Source: Hyparrhenia diplandra (taxonomy: Eukaryota > Streptophyta > Magnoliopsida > Poales > Poaceae). Taken from it: a DNA stretch of 64,000 nt. Location: NCBI GenBank assembly GCA_015847255.1, contig JADLZK010000403.1:434001-498000 (forward strand), written 5' to 3'. Shown here piece by piece: positions 1 to 10,170 of the stretch (positions within the stretch are counted from its first letter, which is position 1; every line of letters begins with the position of its first letter). The notes below the pieces were generated by a model. That model was not told the DNA's origin. It did no database searches and saw only the letters and a list, made by a program, of their open reading frames with translations. The translations under genes and the position numbers were made by a program.

Positions 1-2
1 CG

Positions 3-89
3 CACCCTGGCACATCATTTGAACAGGCGTGTGAAGCGGCTGCAGCCCTGCTCGCTGGATGGTTCCTGGCCAATGTTGATTTGTTTTGA
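3..89 (+). CDS. 3'-terminal coding segment of an unidentified gene
   Basis: The frame starting at base 3 is open from the window edge to a TGA at 87-89 and encodes 28 residues beginning HPGTSFEQACEAAAALLAGW and ending in VDLF. The segment is GC-richer than the AT-rich DNA that follows, and its alanine-rich helical composition looks like real protein rather than chance. I do not recognise the family. The gene runs off the left edge, so it reads toward the MIR444 units on the same strand. The 83-codon ORF starting at base 19 in another frame is a shadow of it. Confidence 0.5.
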   Translation, partial: HPGTSFEQACEAAAALLAGWFLANVDLF

Positions 90-1273
90 GAGAAAAATAC
101 TGTACCATAACAATAGCTTGTTGGTGTTTTTTTGGTGTTGTCATCTCAGTTGCCCAGCTGATTATCGGCGATTTACTGATATGTGTATGTGCCTTTCTGC
201 TGACAACTTTAGTTGTTTACTTGTTAAAGTAAAGCAGTTCTCAGAACACTGGCAATTGATTGATGCTTAGAATTAAGCCACAACGTTATGATAAACAAAA
301 CTACATATGTTTCAACTTTCTGATGGTGGGAAATGATAAACCCATAGGAAGCGTTTGCTGGTTCACTTTGTTTTTGTGCCTTTGATTCTATGTTTGGGAC
401 GGAGGGAGTACTAATAAGTTGCTGTCAGGTAGATTAACATATGTTTTAATATTAGCCGAATAATAACGGGAGGAAAAGATCTGATTATCTAAATATAAGG
501 AAAGCAAATAGAACTCAATAGCTTAAGCTAGGAGCTGTTAGTTTGAAGTGATACTTACACACTGGTGTCATTGATGTGCAAGGGTACCAATATAGAACTC
601 TAATGACTGTTTTCTTTCTCTAATGAAGCTGACCCAGATACTCATGTTTGAAACCACAGCATAGGATGGTGAGCCCAGTTGAAGGGCTGCTGAATCCAAG
701 AGGAAAAAAACATTCGTGGCCTGGTGCCTTGCACGCAGCTTCAGCGAAGCTGCCTGTCTGACATAGATGAAATTGTTATTGCCTGTTAACCATGTTCAAA
801 CTATTATTACCAATTAACCATGAGTGCTAGCTAGGTGTCTTGATACAACTGCATTACACCATGCACAGCAATCAGGGGTCCTTCCCAAAACTGAGAAGGT
901 ATTCAGTGGCACTAGATTTTTTATTTTTATTATGTGCCACATGAGATGTGCCCATCTCTGTCTGTTTTTGATTTGTTTTTGATAACATGATTGTTTGAAA
1001 TTCAATCTTGGGGATTATTTTTGCAACCAAGGACAGTGGGAATTAATATAGTATACTCACTTTACTAACAGGGAGGCACCCAATCAATGTTGAAGTCATT
1101 CCATGCAAGTTGGAATCTTTCTTGTCTGTAAATGTGAAGTGACATTGTTTTTTTGCCACTAACCCAATTTACAATCATGGCCTAATTATTTTTCTGACTT
1201 GTTTGCCCCCTCCCTACCCCCTACTCCCCACACATACTGCCGCTTTTTGTGGCCTTGTCTCTGCCTCTTTTGG
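90..1273. other. 3' UTR/intergenic spacer
   Basis: No coding or RNA gene is recognised. It should hold the 3' UTR of the gene ending at 89 and the upstream region of MIR444 unit 1. At about 391-408 there is a lone Stowaway-type end (GGGACGGAGGGAGTA) without a clear partner. Confidence 0.4.
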
Positions 1274-1282
1274 CTATAAAAG
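1274..1282 (+). promoter_or_regulatory. TATA box of MIR444 unit 1
   Basis: CTATAAAAG lies in a pyrimidine-rich stretch. About 30 bases downstream is a likely transcription start region rich in CCTCCC and CTCTT, followed by CTAGGGTTAG at about 1346-1355, similar to the telo-box of plant 5' leaders. The nearest + strand exon chain downstream is the MIR444 hairpin, so this is the most likely promoter for it. The assignment is inferred from position. Confidence 0.5.
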
Positions 1283-1304
1283 TAGACTTGGCCTCCCACC
1301 CCTC

Positions 1305-1447
1305 TTTGCACCAGCACAACTCTGTTTTCTAAGTCCGCCTTCTTCTAGGGTTAGAAGTTATAATGGATCGGGCTATGCTGTGAAAAAGTGATCTCAGTGC
1401 TATGGCATGGAATTAAAGATCTGATCTAAATTCTAGATACCCAGCAG
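1305..1447 (+). ncRNA. Predicted non-coding first exon of pri-miR444 unit 1
   Basis: The stretch after the TATA box ends at a good donor, CCCAGCAG|GTAACT, with the exon's last base at 1447. It has no long ORF that continues into the next exon. Joining it to the acceptor at 1956 would give a spliced precursor with the hairpin arms downstream. The 5' end is approximate. An extra small exon between 1448 and 1956 cannot be excluded. Confidence 0.4.
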
Positions 1448-1956
1448 GTAACTCACTAAACTTGTTTAACATAAGTTTCATCTTGAACCTTTTTTTTTTC
1501 TTCTCATTTTGTTATGCATGAGCATATAAAGTTTGCGCTATGATCTTGTCACCTTCACCTGTGAACCTTTCAGCTTTATGTGTTGAACGATGTGTAGTTG
1601 TGTTGATAATCTCATAGATCCCATGTCACAGCAAGGGACTGTATGGATAAAAGTCTCTTAGTTTTTTTATCAGCTTTTCTTTTATGTTTGATTTCAATGC
1701 TTTAATCCCTGTGGAACATAAAATACAAGAGTCAGTATAGATTTGGTTCTGTCCTGATTGCAGTGTGCTTGATCATCTTCTTGCTTCCAGATGCATGCAA
1801 TCTGTTATCTGTTGAAGATACCTACATAAATTTTATATAATAAGGTGCCGCTAAAAGATGAGCACTTTGCCAGTGATAACGTAGCAAGCAGTATTTATTT
1901 CTTATGAGCAATTGTTGATACTTCATTGAACTAATATTTATGTGTTATTTTTGTAG

Positions 1957-2014
1957 GTTTTGCATTTGGGGACAGTAAGCTAGAGGCGGCAACTGCATAA
2001 CTTGCGATAAACTT
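1957..2014 (+). ncRNA. MIR444: MIR444 unit 1, 5' hairpin-arm exon
   Basis: This 58-nt exon is bounded by an acceptor (TTTTTGTAG, ending 1956) and a donor (ACTT|GTAAGA). Bases 1977-1997 pair with the mature miR444 at 2794-2814: 19 Watson-Crick pairs, one G-U and one A-A mismatch. Pairing continues outward (GGGACAG side) and inward (TAACTTGCG side). The 741-base intron 2015-2755 separates it from the other arm, so the stem-loop forms only in the spliced RNA. That is the known design of grass natural-antisense miR444 genes. Confidence 0.85.
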
Positions 2015-2434
2015 GTAAGATTTCTTGACAAGCTATGAAAAAAAAATAAAATGGTGCCAATAATTGTCAGAACTTCTAGAGTGATTTTAGGCGTAGTTTA
2101 TCATCTCTTCTTTGGCTATTTGTTGATTATTGCAGTGCTCTTTTCTGAAGCCTTTTTTCTTTGTTAAGTTTCAAAATTCCTGAGCATCAACATTTGCTCT
2201 CTATTATATCCCTAATGAATTACTGGAGTACATTACTAAGTCTTAACTAAACAAACTATGCAATACTCAAACAATGTATTGTCCAAAGGTAGCCATAGAT
2301 TTGATTCTCATTATAATGATGTGATGGCAATTTGGAAGATCTCTACATGTATTGGAGCTCTTGCTGACCATGGGTACATGAACCTATCTCATATACAACA
2401 CAATGCATAAAGGAGTGACAGGACACATTCCTAT

Positions 2435-2457
2435 ATGATATGATATGATATGATATT
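2435..2457 (+). repeat. (TATGA)n microsatellite
   Basis: About four copies of ATGAT/TATGA lie in tandem inside the intron of MIR444 unit 1. Confidence 0.8.
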
Positions 2458-2755
2458 TACTAGAGGAAATCAGTGACATTGAACTTGTGATGATGTGGAG
2501 CCTCTGATATATGATGCTATTGGTAAACGATTTAAGCAGATTATCAGAATAGTTGCAGCATCCATGCTCTAAATTAAAGATTACATTGAAGTAACACACT
2601 GTAGGTAATGTTGTTCATTAACTCCCATGGGTTAGTCAAAACCTTGCATGTAGTATACATCTATGCCTGAGAAATATATCTTGAACTGATGATGTTCTTA
2701 AGGTATATCCAAGAGAGAGTGTTTATTCATGATCAGCATGATTTATTTGCTGCAG

Positions 2756-2840
2756 GTTGGACCATGGTGTACTGATGATTTTACCGCAAGTTATGCAGTT
2801 GCTGCCTCAAGCTTGCTGCCTCCCTTTGCCAAACCTGTAG
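2756..2840 (+). ncRNA. MIR444: MIR444 unit 1, 3' hairpin-arm exon
   Basis: The exon starts after the acceptor TTTGCTGCAG (ending 2755) and carries the mature miRNA. After splicing, about 25-30 bases around the exon junction form the terminal loop. Read on the minus strand, the same DNA is a relic of MADS exon 3: it encodes WQREAASLRQQLHNLR and then hits TAA. No other MADS exon was found around it. The 3' end of the exon is not defined. Confidence 0.82.
2794..2814 (+). ncRNA. miR444: Mature miR444 (unit 1)
   Basis: The 21 bases start TGCAGTTGCTGCC and end TCAAGCTT, matching the conserved grass miR444 3p family. It differs from the unit 2 miRNA at one base (position 12, C instead of T). It would therefore pair with MADS exon 3 of this locus with a single C-A mismatch just beyond the 10/11 cleavage position. 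It should still target the MADS gene here and other K-box genes with the same site. Confidence 0.85.
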
Positions 2841-2931
2841 GAATAAGATTTTCAACCGTATATAAACCTTCCATAGCCATGTATCGTATATTACCGTGAG
2901 ATCAAACATAAGGAATGATGCAAGAATGCTA

Positions 2932-3083
2932 TCTCCCCCTCTGTTCCAAATTGTAGGTCATATTGGCTTTTCTAGATACATAGCTTTTTGCTATGTACCT
3001 AGATATAAGATACGCCTAGATACATAATAAAAGTTGTGTGTGTAGAAAAGCCAAAAACGACCTATAAATTGGAACGGAGGGAG
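2932..3083. mobile_element. Stowaway MITE (about 152 bp)
   Basis: Terminal inverted repeats start CTCCCCCTCTGTTCCAAATT on the left and end AATTGGAACGGAGGGAG on the right. TA lies on both sides (2930-2931, 3084-3085), and the interior is palindromic and AT-rich. This is the Stowaway (Tc1/Mariner) MITE signature, non-coding. Confidence 0.85.
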
Positions 3084-3324
3084 TAGAATCTATCAGGTTA
3101 TTACTTCAAGTTAGCTAGTTACTCATGTACCATTGAGTTTTTCCCCATTGCCAAAAAAATAATGAAATACTTATGCTGAGGTTTCCATAGCCAGTATTGT
3201 TTATAGTTTTGTGCTCTATACGAGCAGAAGGCAGTGGATGAGATTGATTTAAAATCTTTGTGATTTATTGATTACCAGATTTACGTCAGGAATATTACTG
3301 TGTGTGTTCAGTGACTGAGGGTGC

Positions 3325-3377
3325 TTGTTGGGTCTCAACTCTAGCCTACCCAACTTGTTTGGGACTAACAGGCTTGG

Positions 3378-3408
<31 letters not shown>
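3325..3408 (+). repeat. SINE/LINE-like 3' tail with (GTT)n
   Basis: The text around TAGCCTACCCAACTTGTTTG followed by GGACTAACAGGCTTG and a clean (GTT)n run (3377-3408) resembles the 3' end of grass Au-SINE-type retroelements, which finish in TTG repeats. Only the tail is recognised and the 5' end is not defined. It could alternatively be a LINE tail sharing the same end. Confidence 0.4.
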
Positions 3409-6099
3409 ATATATATTATTACTGTGTTCAGTAAAAGATAAACAGTGGTATTATTCAAACTATCTAAACTACAAATAGAGATTGGTAGTTAAAAGTAGTT
3501 TGTCTCAAACCTTTTATAGTTTGTGGATCAATCGTCTGTGTTCAAATAATTGTTTAACCTATTTGAACTGCCGTTTAACCTGATTAAATGGCCATTTTGC
3601 CTGATAATTGGCTAATGGCTGGTTGTTTGTTTAGTGTGTTCAGACACACTGTTCATGTGTGTGATTGGGGAGTATGCTTCACAAAAGCTCGTCCTAGATG
3701 ATGGGTTCAGGCACAATCAACATCAAATTGGCTACTAATAGCTATAGAATTTGTGGTTTTCAATATATGTATGTAATAATATGTTACCAATGACACTATA
3801 AAGCTTCAGTTTTTTCCACTTTGATCAACCAATCTCTCAAAGCCCAAATTATCTTGTCTGACTTCAACCATTTAGGGCCCGTTTTTGGATTTGGTTGTTA
3901 TTGTTATGTCAAACCTAAAGTTCAATGCAAGTTCACGTGTTATATGGATTTATTTTGATATTCCAGGGTTATTTTAAAGCAATATAACCATTTAATCGTT
4001 AAATCTTAATTTGTTGATTTGAGGTTCTATACAAATTTTGCCCCTCAAACCAGCAACAAAATTGTCAATCCGTATATGTAAGTGAGGAAAACAAGATCTT
4101 ACAACAAAACCAAACATGAGAGATCCATAAAAACTGAAAAGGGAAAAAAGGGAAACATAACAGTAAATTGTATCAGTGATTTTTTTTCCTCTTCTTTTCT
4201 TTTGGATAGTAAAGATTGTGTCAGTGATGAGGATAGGTAACTCGAATTAATGAACCAATGCAAGAATAACTTAGGACATGTTTAGGAGCTCTCAAGTCTC
4301 AACAAGTTCAAAGCCTTAAACTTCATATATACTCCATTGTAGTACCAGCTGTCGGCAAATCAACTGCAGCGGCTGTATCGAAGAGCTGCCGACTTGCACC
4401 ACCAATTCTTAAAGCAACAAAAGGTTCCCAGTGCGCAATACTCTAATCATGCTAAAAATTTTTCAAAGTATACCAACTTGCATCGTTTAGCTTCTACTTC
4501 ATTATTCAGCGGTGGCGGCAGCAGCAGCAGCAAACACACAGAAAGATATTAAAACCTGAAGAAACCAGGCAATCAAACGGAGAAACCAGGCAATCAAACG
4601 GGTGCAGGAAAAAATATCTGAACTTCTCTCGAGATGCATCTGTGCCTAGCCTTTTCCCCAAACATATCCCACTAAAATTGTTAAAGACTGCTCACTTTGT
4701 TCAAAGGAGCGTGGCTCAACGTAGAAGCAGATGCATTAACAATTCGTCAATAATGCACCATTAACAATCCGCTTCCAGTGAGACGCATCTGGACACGTAT
4801 CTGCATGACTGCATCAGACACCTCACGTGACCACCTGGGAGAAACCAATGCAATTATTGGCCTAATGCTGCCATCTCGATTTTGTTAAAGAAACTTTGAA
4901 GTAGGCCTGAGTACTACAGTTACAGCCAGAGGAGAAATAGGAAAATGCACATTAAATAGGCAAAATTGACTCACCTAATTACTCAATTTAAATAGGTCGC
5001 TACTGTACGTACTGGTTGCAAAGATCTTACTAATTTGGAACAAAAGCAGTATATGGAGCAAGAGCTTTACCAACGTAATTAATCGGCAGGCCAAGGTAAA
5101 CACAGCCGACAGCGGCCGACGGGCAAAACTATACGATTTGGGTCCAGTTTTGAACTTTGAAGAGTCAGCTAGCGCGGGACGACATAGCGAAAACCACGGT
5201 GAAAGAAGGCTGCAGAGTTGATGTCGACCATCTGTTTATTGGGAGCAGGTTACATGCATCTCGACCAACTCGAGTCGATGTCGGGCGGTTTATATACTTA
5301 AATTAAGCGCAACTTGTGACATTTTTTTTTTTTGACACCCAAGATATGTTTTCGTTTTTCATTAATTTAACACAATGATCAATAAATCTACACGCGCTTG
5401 TCCTAGGTCCAAAATTTGGATGGCTCCCCTAGCCCCTAGGTACATTTACCGAGGTACGTATGGTTAGTCCCGACTCCAACTCCTGTCTGGCCGTCTCTAG
5501 TCTCCAGGTCACAATGTACGCCTGCGACTCGGGAGAGCCACCTTCATACGATCGCGACCGCGCCGCGCAACGCCGACTTAGCAACTTCGCCCATGATCCC
5601 GTCCCTTCCCTTATCAATGGCAGCGGCGGCCGGTGGAATTCTAGGTGATGCCTCCCTGATCCCTTCCCTTGATCCCTTGAGGCCTTGATCACGCGATCCC
5701 TTTACTAATTGTCTAATCTCTAATTTTTAACAGTATCATGGCATCAAGAAAGTATCCTTCTAGCGATGACAAAAGAAAGGCGAAAAAAAACGAATAGATG
5801 ATTTGGCTGAATCAATGAGGGGGTCTCTCGATAAATTTCTTAAGAGCAAAACAAGGCATTGGCGATAGTTGTTGTGCATGAACCCATTAATCCTAAGCAC
5901 TTCAAGCTTTTTTACTTTCTGGTTTTGATTGATATGGCAAAAGTATCATTACAAAAGAGATTTGATCACCAAGTTTGACTGTATTTCTAAAAATACGTGT
6001 AACATTTTTGTCTCTAAATAAATTTGATAAAAAACTAGATTAAAAAAATCTTTGCAATGATATTAATTACATATCATAAATATAAATATATTTTATATT

Positions 6100-6171
6100 T
6101 TTAATGTATATTTAGTCAAATTTGTTTCTTGGAATGCGCAAGCGACACTCATTAAGAGACGAAGGGAGTAG
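6100..6171. repeat. Stowaway-type right end (relic)
   Basis: ATTAAGAGACGAAGGGAGTA closes an AT-rich stretch as a Stowaway right end would. Its left partner, expected near 5950, has decayed. Confidence 0.35.
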
Positions 6172-6254
6172 GTTTAACTAATACTTCACCCACTTTAAAT
6201 TATTAGATGTTTTGACTTTCTAGATATATGTTTATGACCGTAGCTTATATCTAA

Positions 6255-6488
6255 ACCCTCCGTCCTTAAATATTTGTCATGGCTAGTGTGCGTGTATAAG
6301 TTTAACTCAATTTATAGAAAATACGTGCAATATTTATGTCATTATATTTTTTTAGAAAAAATAAGATTCAAAGATCTTTCCCTTGTACTAATTATGTACT
6401 ACAAATATATAAATATTTTTTAATATATATTTAATTAAAGTTGTTCTTTGAGAAACGCAAATAACAAATATTTAGAGACCGACGGAGT
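6255..6488. mobile_element. Stowaway-like MITE (degenerate)
   Basis: The left end CCCTCCGTCCTTAAATATTT and the right end AAATATTTAGAGACCGACGGAG are inverted copies around an AT-rich interior. The pattern fits Stowaway, but the exact ends and the TA duplication are not clean. Confidence 0.6.
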
Positions 6489-6810
6489 AAGTGCATAGAC
6501 AAAACCATAAATTTATAGAAAGACTAAAACATCTTATATAGTTTAAAACGGGTGGAATAGTTAGCTAATTAGCTACGTATAAATATTTATCGTCGCTGTT
6601 GATTTGTTTCAGCTAATTAGCTGTGCCTTGGACCAGGCGTTGAAGAAACCAGGAGAAGTCGGCAGCCCTTTTTTTGTTAAGGGAAAAAAAAAAAAAGAAA
6701 AGAAATCCCAGCAGTTGGCTTGGCGGCCGTTCTGAATCAGCAGCGCCTCGCTCGAAGTGGAATCGGCGGCGGACGCCGCAGCGGTTGCGCCGGTGCGCCC
6801 AACCGCTGCT

Positions 6811-6817
6811 TATTTAA
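6811..6817 (+). promoter_or_regulatory. TATA-like box of MIR444 unit 2
   Basis: TATTTAA lies in a GC-rich island, followed by CCACCCCACC and a telo-box-like CTAGGGTTTAG (about 6864-6874). Layout and motifs parallel the unit 1 promoter. Its assignment to the antisense miR444 transcript is inferred from strand and position. Confidence 0.4.
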
Positions 6818-6839
6818 TCCTGGCCGTCGCCACCCCACC

Positions 6840-6921
6840 TGTCGACCGCCGAGTTCACTTGATCTAGGGTTTAGCGGAGTGCCCTCGCGACGAAGCGAGG
6901 GGGAGGGGCCGATCCATCTAG
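6840..6921 (+). ncRNA. Predicted non-coding first exon of pri-miR444 unit 2
   Basis: A GC-rich leader ends at a strong donor, CATCTAG|GTAAGC, with the last exon base at 6921. Downstream DNA is AT-rich and intron-like up to the 5' arm exon at 9476. If correct, the first intron is about 2.55 kb and contains a hAT element and a Stowaway. The start is approximate. Confidence 0.4.
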
Positions 6922-7325
6922 GTAAGCTCAACTGACTCCGCTCCTGCTTACGATATCACGATAGGTTGAATTCTGTTTACATGTCTTGTGTGGTTGGTGT
7001 CTTGGTGACACCGTCCTTGTCCCCCTCATGCCCGCTGGGGTTTTTGTTTTTGTGGGTGCTTGTACTGTGCGGAGCTTGGAACTGGATCCGTAGTGTGTGG
7101 ATCTTGGAATTGGATCCATAGATGCACATTTGCAGTTTGCTTGGCGTCATCCAGTGTGATGGATAGTTTGCGGAGCTTGGATATCCGTAGTGTGTAGCAC
7201 TGTTGCTTGGAACTGATTCCATAGATGCATTGCAGTTTGTTTGTTGTCATCCACTGCAATGGATCGGGTAAAACAGGATGTAGTTTTGTGGTTTTGGGGT
7301 TCGTATAGGCAGGGAGACTTAGGGA

Positions 7326-7982
7326 CAGTGGCGGATCTAGGATTTCAATCATGGGGGTACGGACCTAATTGACGTAATTCACTAACGATGTAATATGACA
7401 ACCGAATGTCTCTATAAAATGTTAGCTAGATGGATCTAGATACAATTCATCAAGGTTTATCAAGTAATATACAAAGTTAGTTATTGCCAAAGTCTTCATA
7501 AGAATATTAGTTTCTTCAGAGTGAGTATATAGTACATAAAAAGCTAGATCATTGTTTCTCTTAGCGCCATGATGTTCTACAAAAATAACTTATTTATTTA
7601 TCAAGTAATTTACAAAAAAAAATCTTAAAACATTGTTTGGATATTAAACAAAATCAAGAACAAAACATACAAATTAAAAATCATTATGATGGTTTGGAAT
7701 GAAAAGCAGCGAACCTTTTTTTTAAAAAAATAAAGACTGATTAATTCGGTCATTTTTATCTTATCCTTGTGTCATATGTATTGAATCATTTTGGGCTCCC
7801 GGGTATAGATGAAAGAGTGCTAGTATCGGACTACAAGCTATTTTTCCTCTTGGATGAACGCTTGAGCTTAAAATATTGCTATTTGATAAAGTGTGCTAGG
7901 CACATAATATATTGTAGAGATATATACTTAAGTGTTTCTACAAAATTTTTGGGGGTACACACCTATACTAGATCCACCCCTG
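7326..7982. mobile_element. Non-autonomous hAT-like transposon (657 bp)
   Basis: The element begins CAGTGGCGGATCTAG and ends CTAGATCCACCCCTG, an imperfect terminal inverted repeat. It is flanked by 8-bp direct repeats that match at 7 of 8 positions (CTTAGGGA at 7318-7325, CTTGGGGA at 7983-7990), the duplication size of hAT insertions. The interior is AT-rich with no transposase. It sits in the predicted first intron of MIR444 unit 2. Confidence 0.8.
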
Positions 7983-8359
7983 CTTGGGGAAGTGAAAATG
8001 TTACTCTGGCTGGATATGATTCATGGCGAGGAGAACTAGCATCATTTGGTGGACTGTGGCTCTGCATATAGATTTTATCCTCATTTCTTCCCTTTACCCT
8101 AACATTTTAGGGTGCAGGTGTCTGTTAGAATCATGAGGTCTCTTCCTGCGCTTTTATATGCTACATATTTGGATCCTCAACAAGTTGCTGTAAGGTTTTA
8201 CTGGTGCCAACAGATAGTTGCACAGCAGTTTTGTATTTCTGTTCCTTTACCCACGAAGATTGTAGAATTTGTGTTTTCAGACTCGGAGTAGGTAGATGTG
8301 AGAATGTAATGGCAGATTTTACATGCACATTCTGAAGGTTGCAGAATGGGCTGAAGCAA

Positions 8360-9010
8360 TGTATTTAAGGCGCCGCTTTTGGCGTCGCCTTAGCGCAGGC
8401 GAGACGACTTGACCGACAACTTCGCCTGTATGGCGTCCGCCTTTACGACCATGGTATCCTAAAAGCGTCGATTTGGCGCCCGATTCGTCCCAAATTGAGG
8501 AAGGCGGGCGCCATACAGGAATGCTCTGTTCGGGGTGGCAGGAAAACGCGGGAGAAATCGAAGAGCAGATAATGGAGCACTCCCGCCCACGCGAACGCGC
8601 CGTCACGAGAAGCTGCTGCTGCCGAGCCTCCTTCTCCCGTCCCCTCTTCCCCATCTGAGTGAGGAGCAGCCGCCCGGTGAGTTGCTGTTTCCCGCTGCCT
8701 CCTCTGGTCCTCCATCGAGCAGGACATGAGCTGCCTTCTCCAGTCTTCCCTCTAGCAGGACCCGGGCCACTCCTCCAATCTTCCTCTGCTCTTCCCTCCG
8801 GTGAAAAACAGAGGTCGCGGCGGCTCAGCGCAGGGGAGGGATGGAGAAAGACACGCTAGGACTATGAGGGTGAGGGGCACATGGGCTGCTTGGTGCACGT
8901 GGGCTGGGCCAGACCGTTTCTTACACCACTCCATTTTTTTTTTCTTTTTTCCTTTTTTTTCTTTACCATCTTTATACTGCTTGGTGCGCGTGGGCTGGGC
9001 CAGACTTGTG
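8360..9010. repeat. GC-rich insert with an internal direct repeat
   Basis: A GC-rich block with short ORFs on both strands interrupts AT-rich intron sequence. CTGCTTGGTGCACGTGGGCT (continuing to 8914) recurs with one change at 8977-9005. An inverted motif (AAGGCGCC, later CGCCTT) lies near its left side. It looks like transposon-borne or duplicated gene-derived DNA, but no protein family is recognised. Confidence 0.35.
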
Positions 9011-9155
9011 AGCTTCCTTTTCCGTTGTCTGCCAGTAATTTGCTTAACAAAAGTTCTAATATATGTACATGGCTCTGCAGTGATATATAATTCTTCTTAC
9101 ATTGTCATTTGTTAGTATTATGATGATTCTCAAATTAGAATAAAAATACACTATA

Positions 9156-9416
9156 CTCCCCCTCCGTATCGGTAAAGAAAGTCGTTTAGGACAGCGACAC
9201 GGTCTCCAAAACATAACTTTGACCTTTTGTTATTATAAAAATCTTTATGGAAACATGATATATGTATACTTTTATGAAAGTATGTTTTAAGACAAATCTA
9301 TTCATATAATTTTCACATTTATAAACTCAACAACTTAAAAGTTATTAATGATTTATATTTTCAATGTTTGACTCAAACCTTGTCCAAAATGACTTCCTTT
9401 ACCAATACAGAGGGAA
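9156..9416. mobile_element. Stowaway MITE (about 261 bp)
   Basis: Ends CTCCCCCTCCGTATCGGTAA and TTACCAATACAGAGGGAA are inverted, with TA at 9154-9155 and 9417-9418. It lies just upstream of the 5' hairpin-arm exon of MIR444 unit 2. Confidence 0.85.
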
Positions 9417-9475
9417 TAAGTACGTTCATACCTTCTATAATTTGATTTTACTAACCTTCAATTTTTTTTTATTAG

Positions 9476-9531
9476 ATATGCATTTGGGGGCAGCAAGCTC
9501 GAGACAACAACTGCATAGCTTGCAAGAGCTT
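9476..9531 (+). ncRNA. MIR444: MIR444 unit 2, 5' hairpin-arm exon
   Basis: This 56-nt exon runs from an acceptor (TTTTTATTAG, ending 9475) to a donor (AGCTT|GTAAGT). Bases 9495-9515 pair with mature miR444 at 11805-11825 at 19 of 21 positions, with two A-C mismatches, and pairing extends on both sides. On its own strand the exon reads SSRQQLHSLQEL, the K-box motif. So the arm is an inverted copy of MADS exon 3, which shows how the hairpin arose. Confidence 0.85.
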
Positions 9532-10054
9532 GTAAGTGTTCTTCTGTATTATGAGAAATATCATTTAATCTTTTATTATTCCCACATCAATTGAATGATA
9601 CTGATTGGGTAAATGTTTTTGTTGGTCTAACTTATTATTATATGTACTATGATGTGATAAATATACAATACTAGGCTTGCTTTCAGTCTAGGTTCAAAGT
9701 TAATAATTTTCGTAGGATACTTCAATATATGAATGTGGTTAAAGGGTATAGTTGCAATGCTTGCTTACTTGGGATCCACCCTAAGCAGGTCTCGTGGTTA
9801 GAGTACAAGGGCATTTTATTTGTGCAATAGCTCAGTTTTGAGACCTACTTCACATTTGGATGTAACTGTTATGTCATAGGACAGTGAACATTGGTCTGCT
9901 CTGGTTTGAAGTTTAAAGTTGTCATTGTACCAAAATCCTCTTTACTATTCTCTATCCTATATATGTTTTCAGTTTGAGTTCAAAAGGATTTGTTTTCTAT
10001 TAAGTTGTAATGGTATATGATCATCCAATGTTTAACTCGTTATCATCTTTTGAA

Positions 10055-10170
10055 GTTACTCCATTCCAAATTATAAGTTGTTTTGGATAAAGAGATAGTG
10101 TATATCTAGGTGCATAGATTAAGCTATGTACGTAGAAAAGCCAAGACGAATTATAATTCAGAAGAGTACA
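10055..10170. mobile_element. Stowaway-like MITE relic
   Basis: The left end ACTCCATTCCAAATTATAAG and the interior text TAGAAAAGCCAAGACGAATT resemble the intact Stowaway at 2932-3083. The right end (AATTATAATTCAGAAGAGTA) is degraded. Confidence 0.5.

Larger units (their letters stand above)
3421..6700. other. Intergenic spacer between the two MIR444 units
   Basis: No gene recognised. About 3877-4118 looks like a decayed MITE: GGGCCCGTTTTTGGATTTGG on the left and CAACAAAACCAAACATG on the right. A GC-rich patch at 5450-5700 has short ORFs on both strands but no recognisable protein. From 5950 to 6490 there are two AT-rich MITE relics. Confidence 0.4.

Noticed and set aside
2435..3408. Possible CRISPR-like or other spaced repeat array
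   Set aside because: Only simple microsatellites and a MITE are present, with no regularly spaced repeats. The DNA is plant nuclear.
7026..7352. Three overlapping minus-strand ORFs near 7 kb
   Set aside because: They arise from imperfect repeats of GGATCCATAGATGCA-type text (7080-7250) in an intron-like region; no protein similarity.
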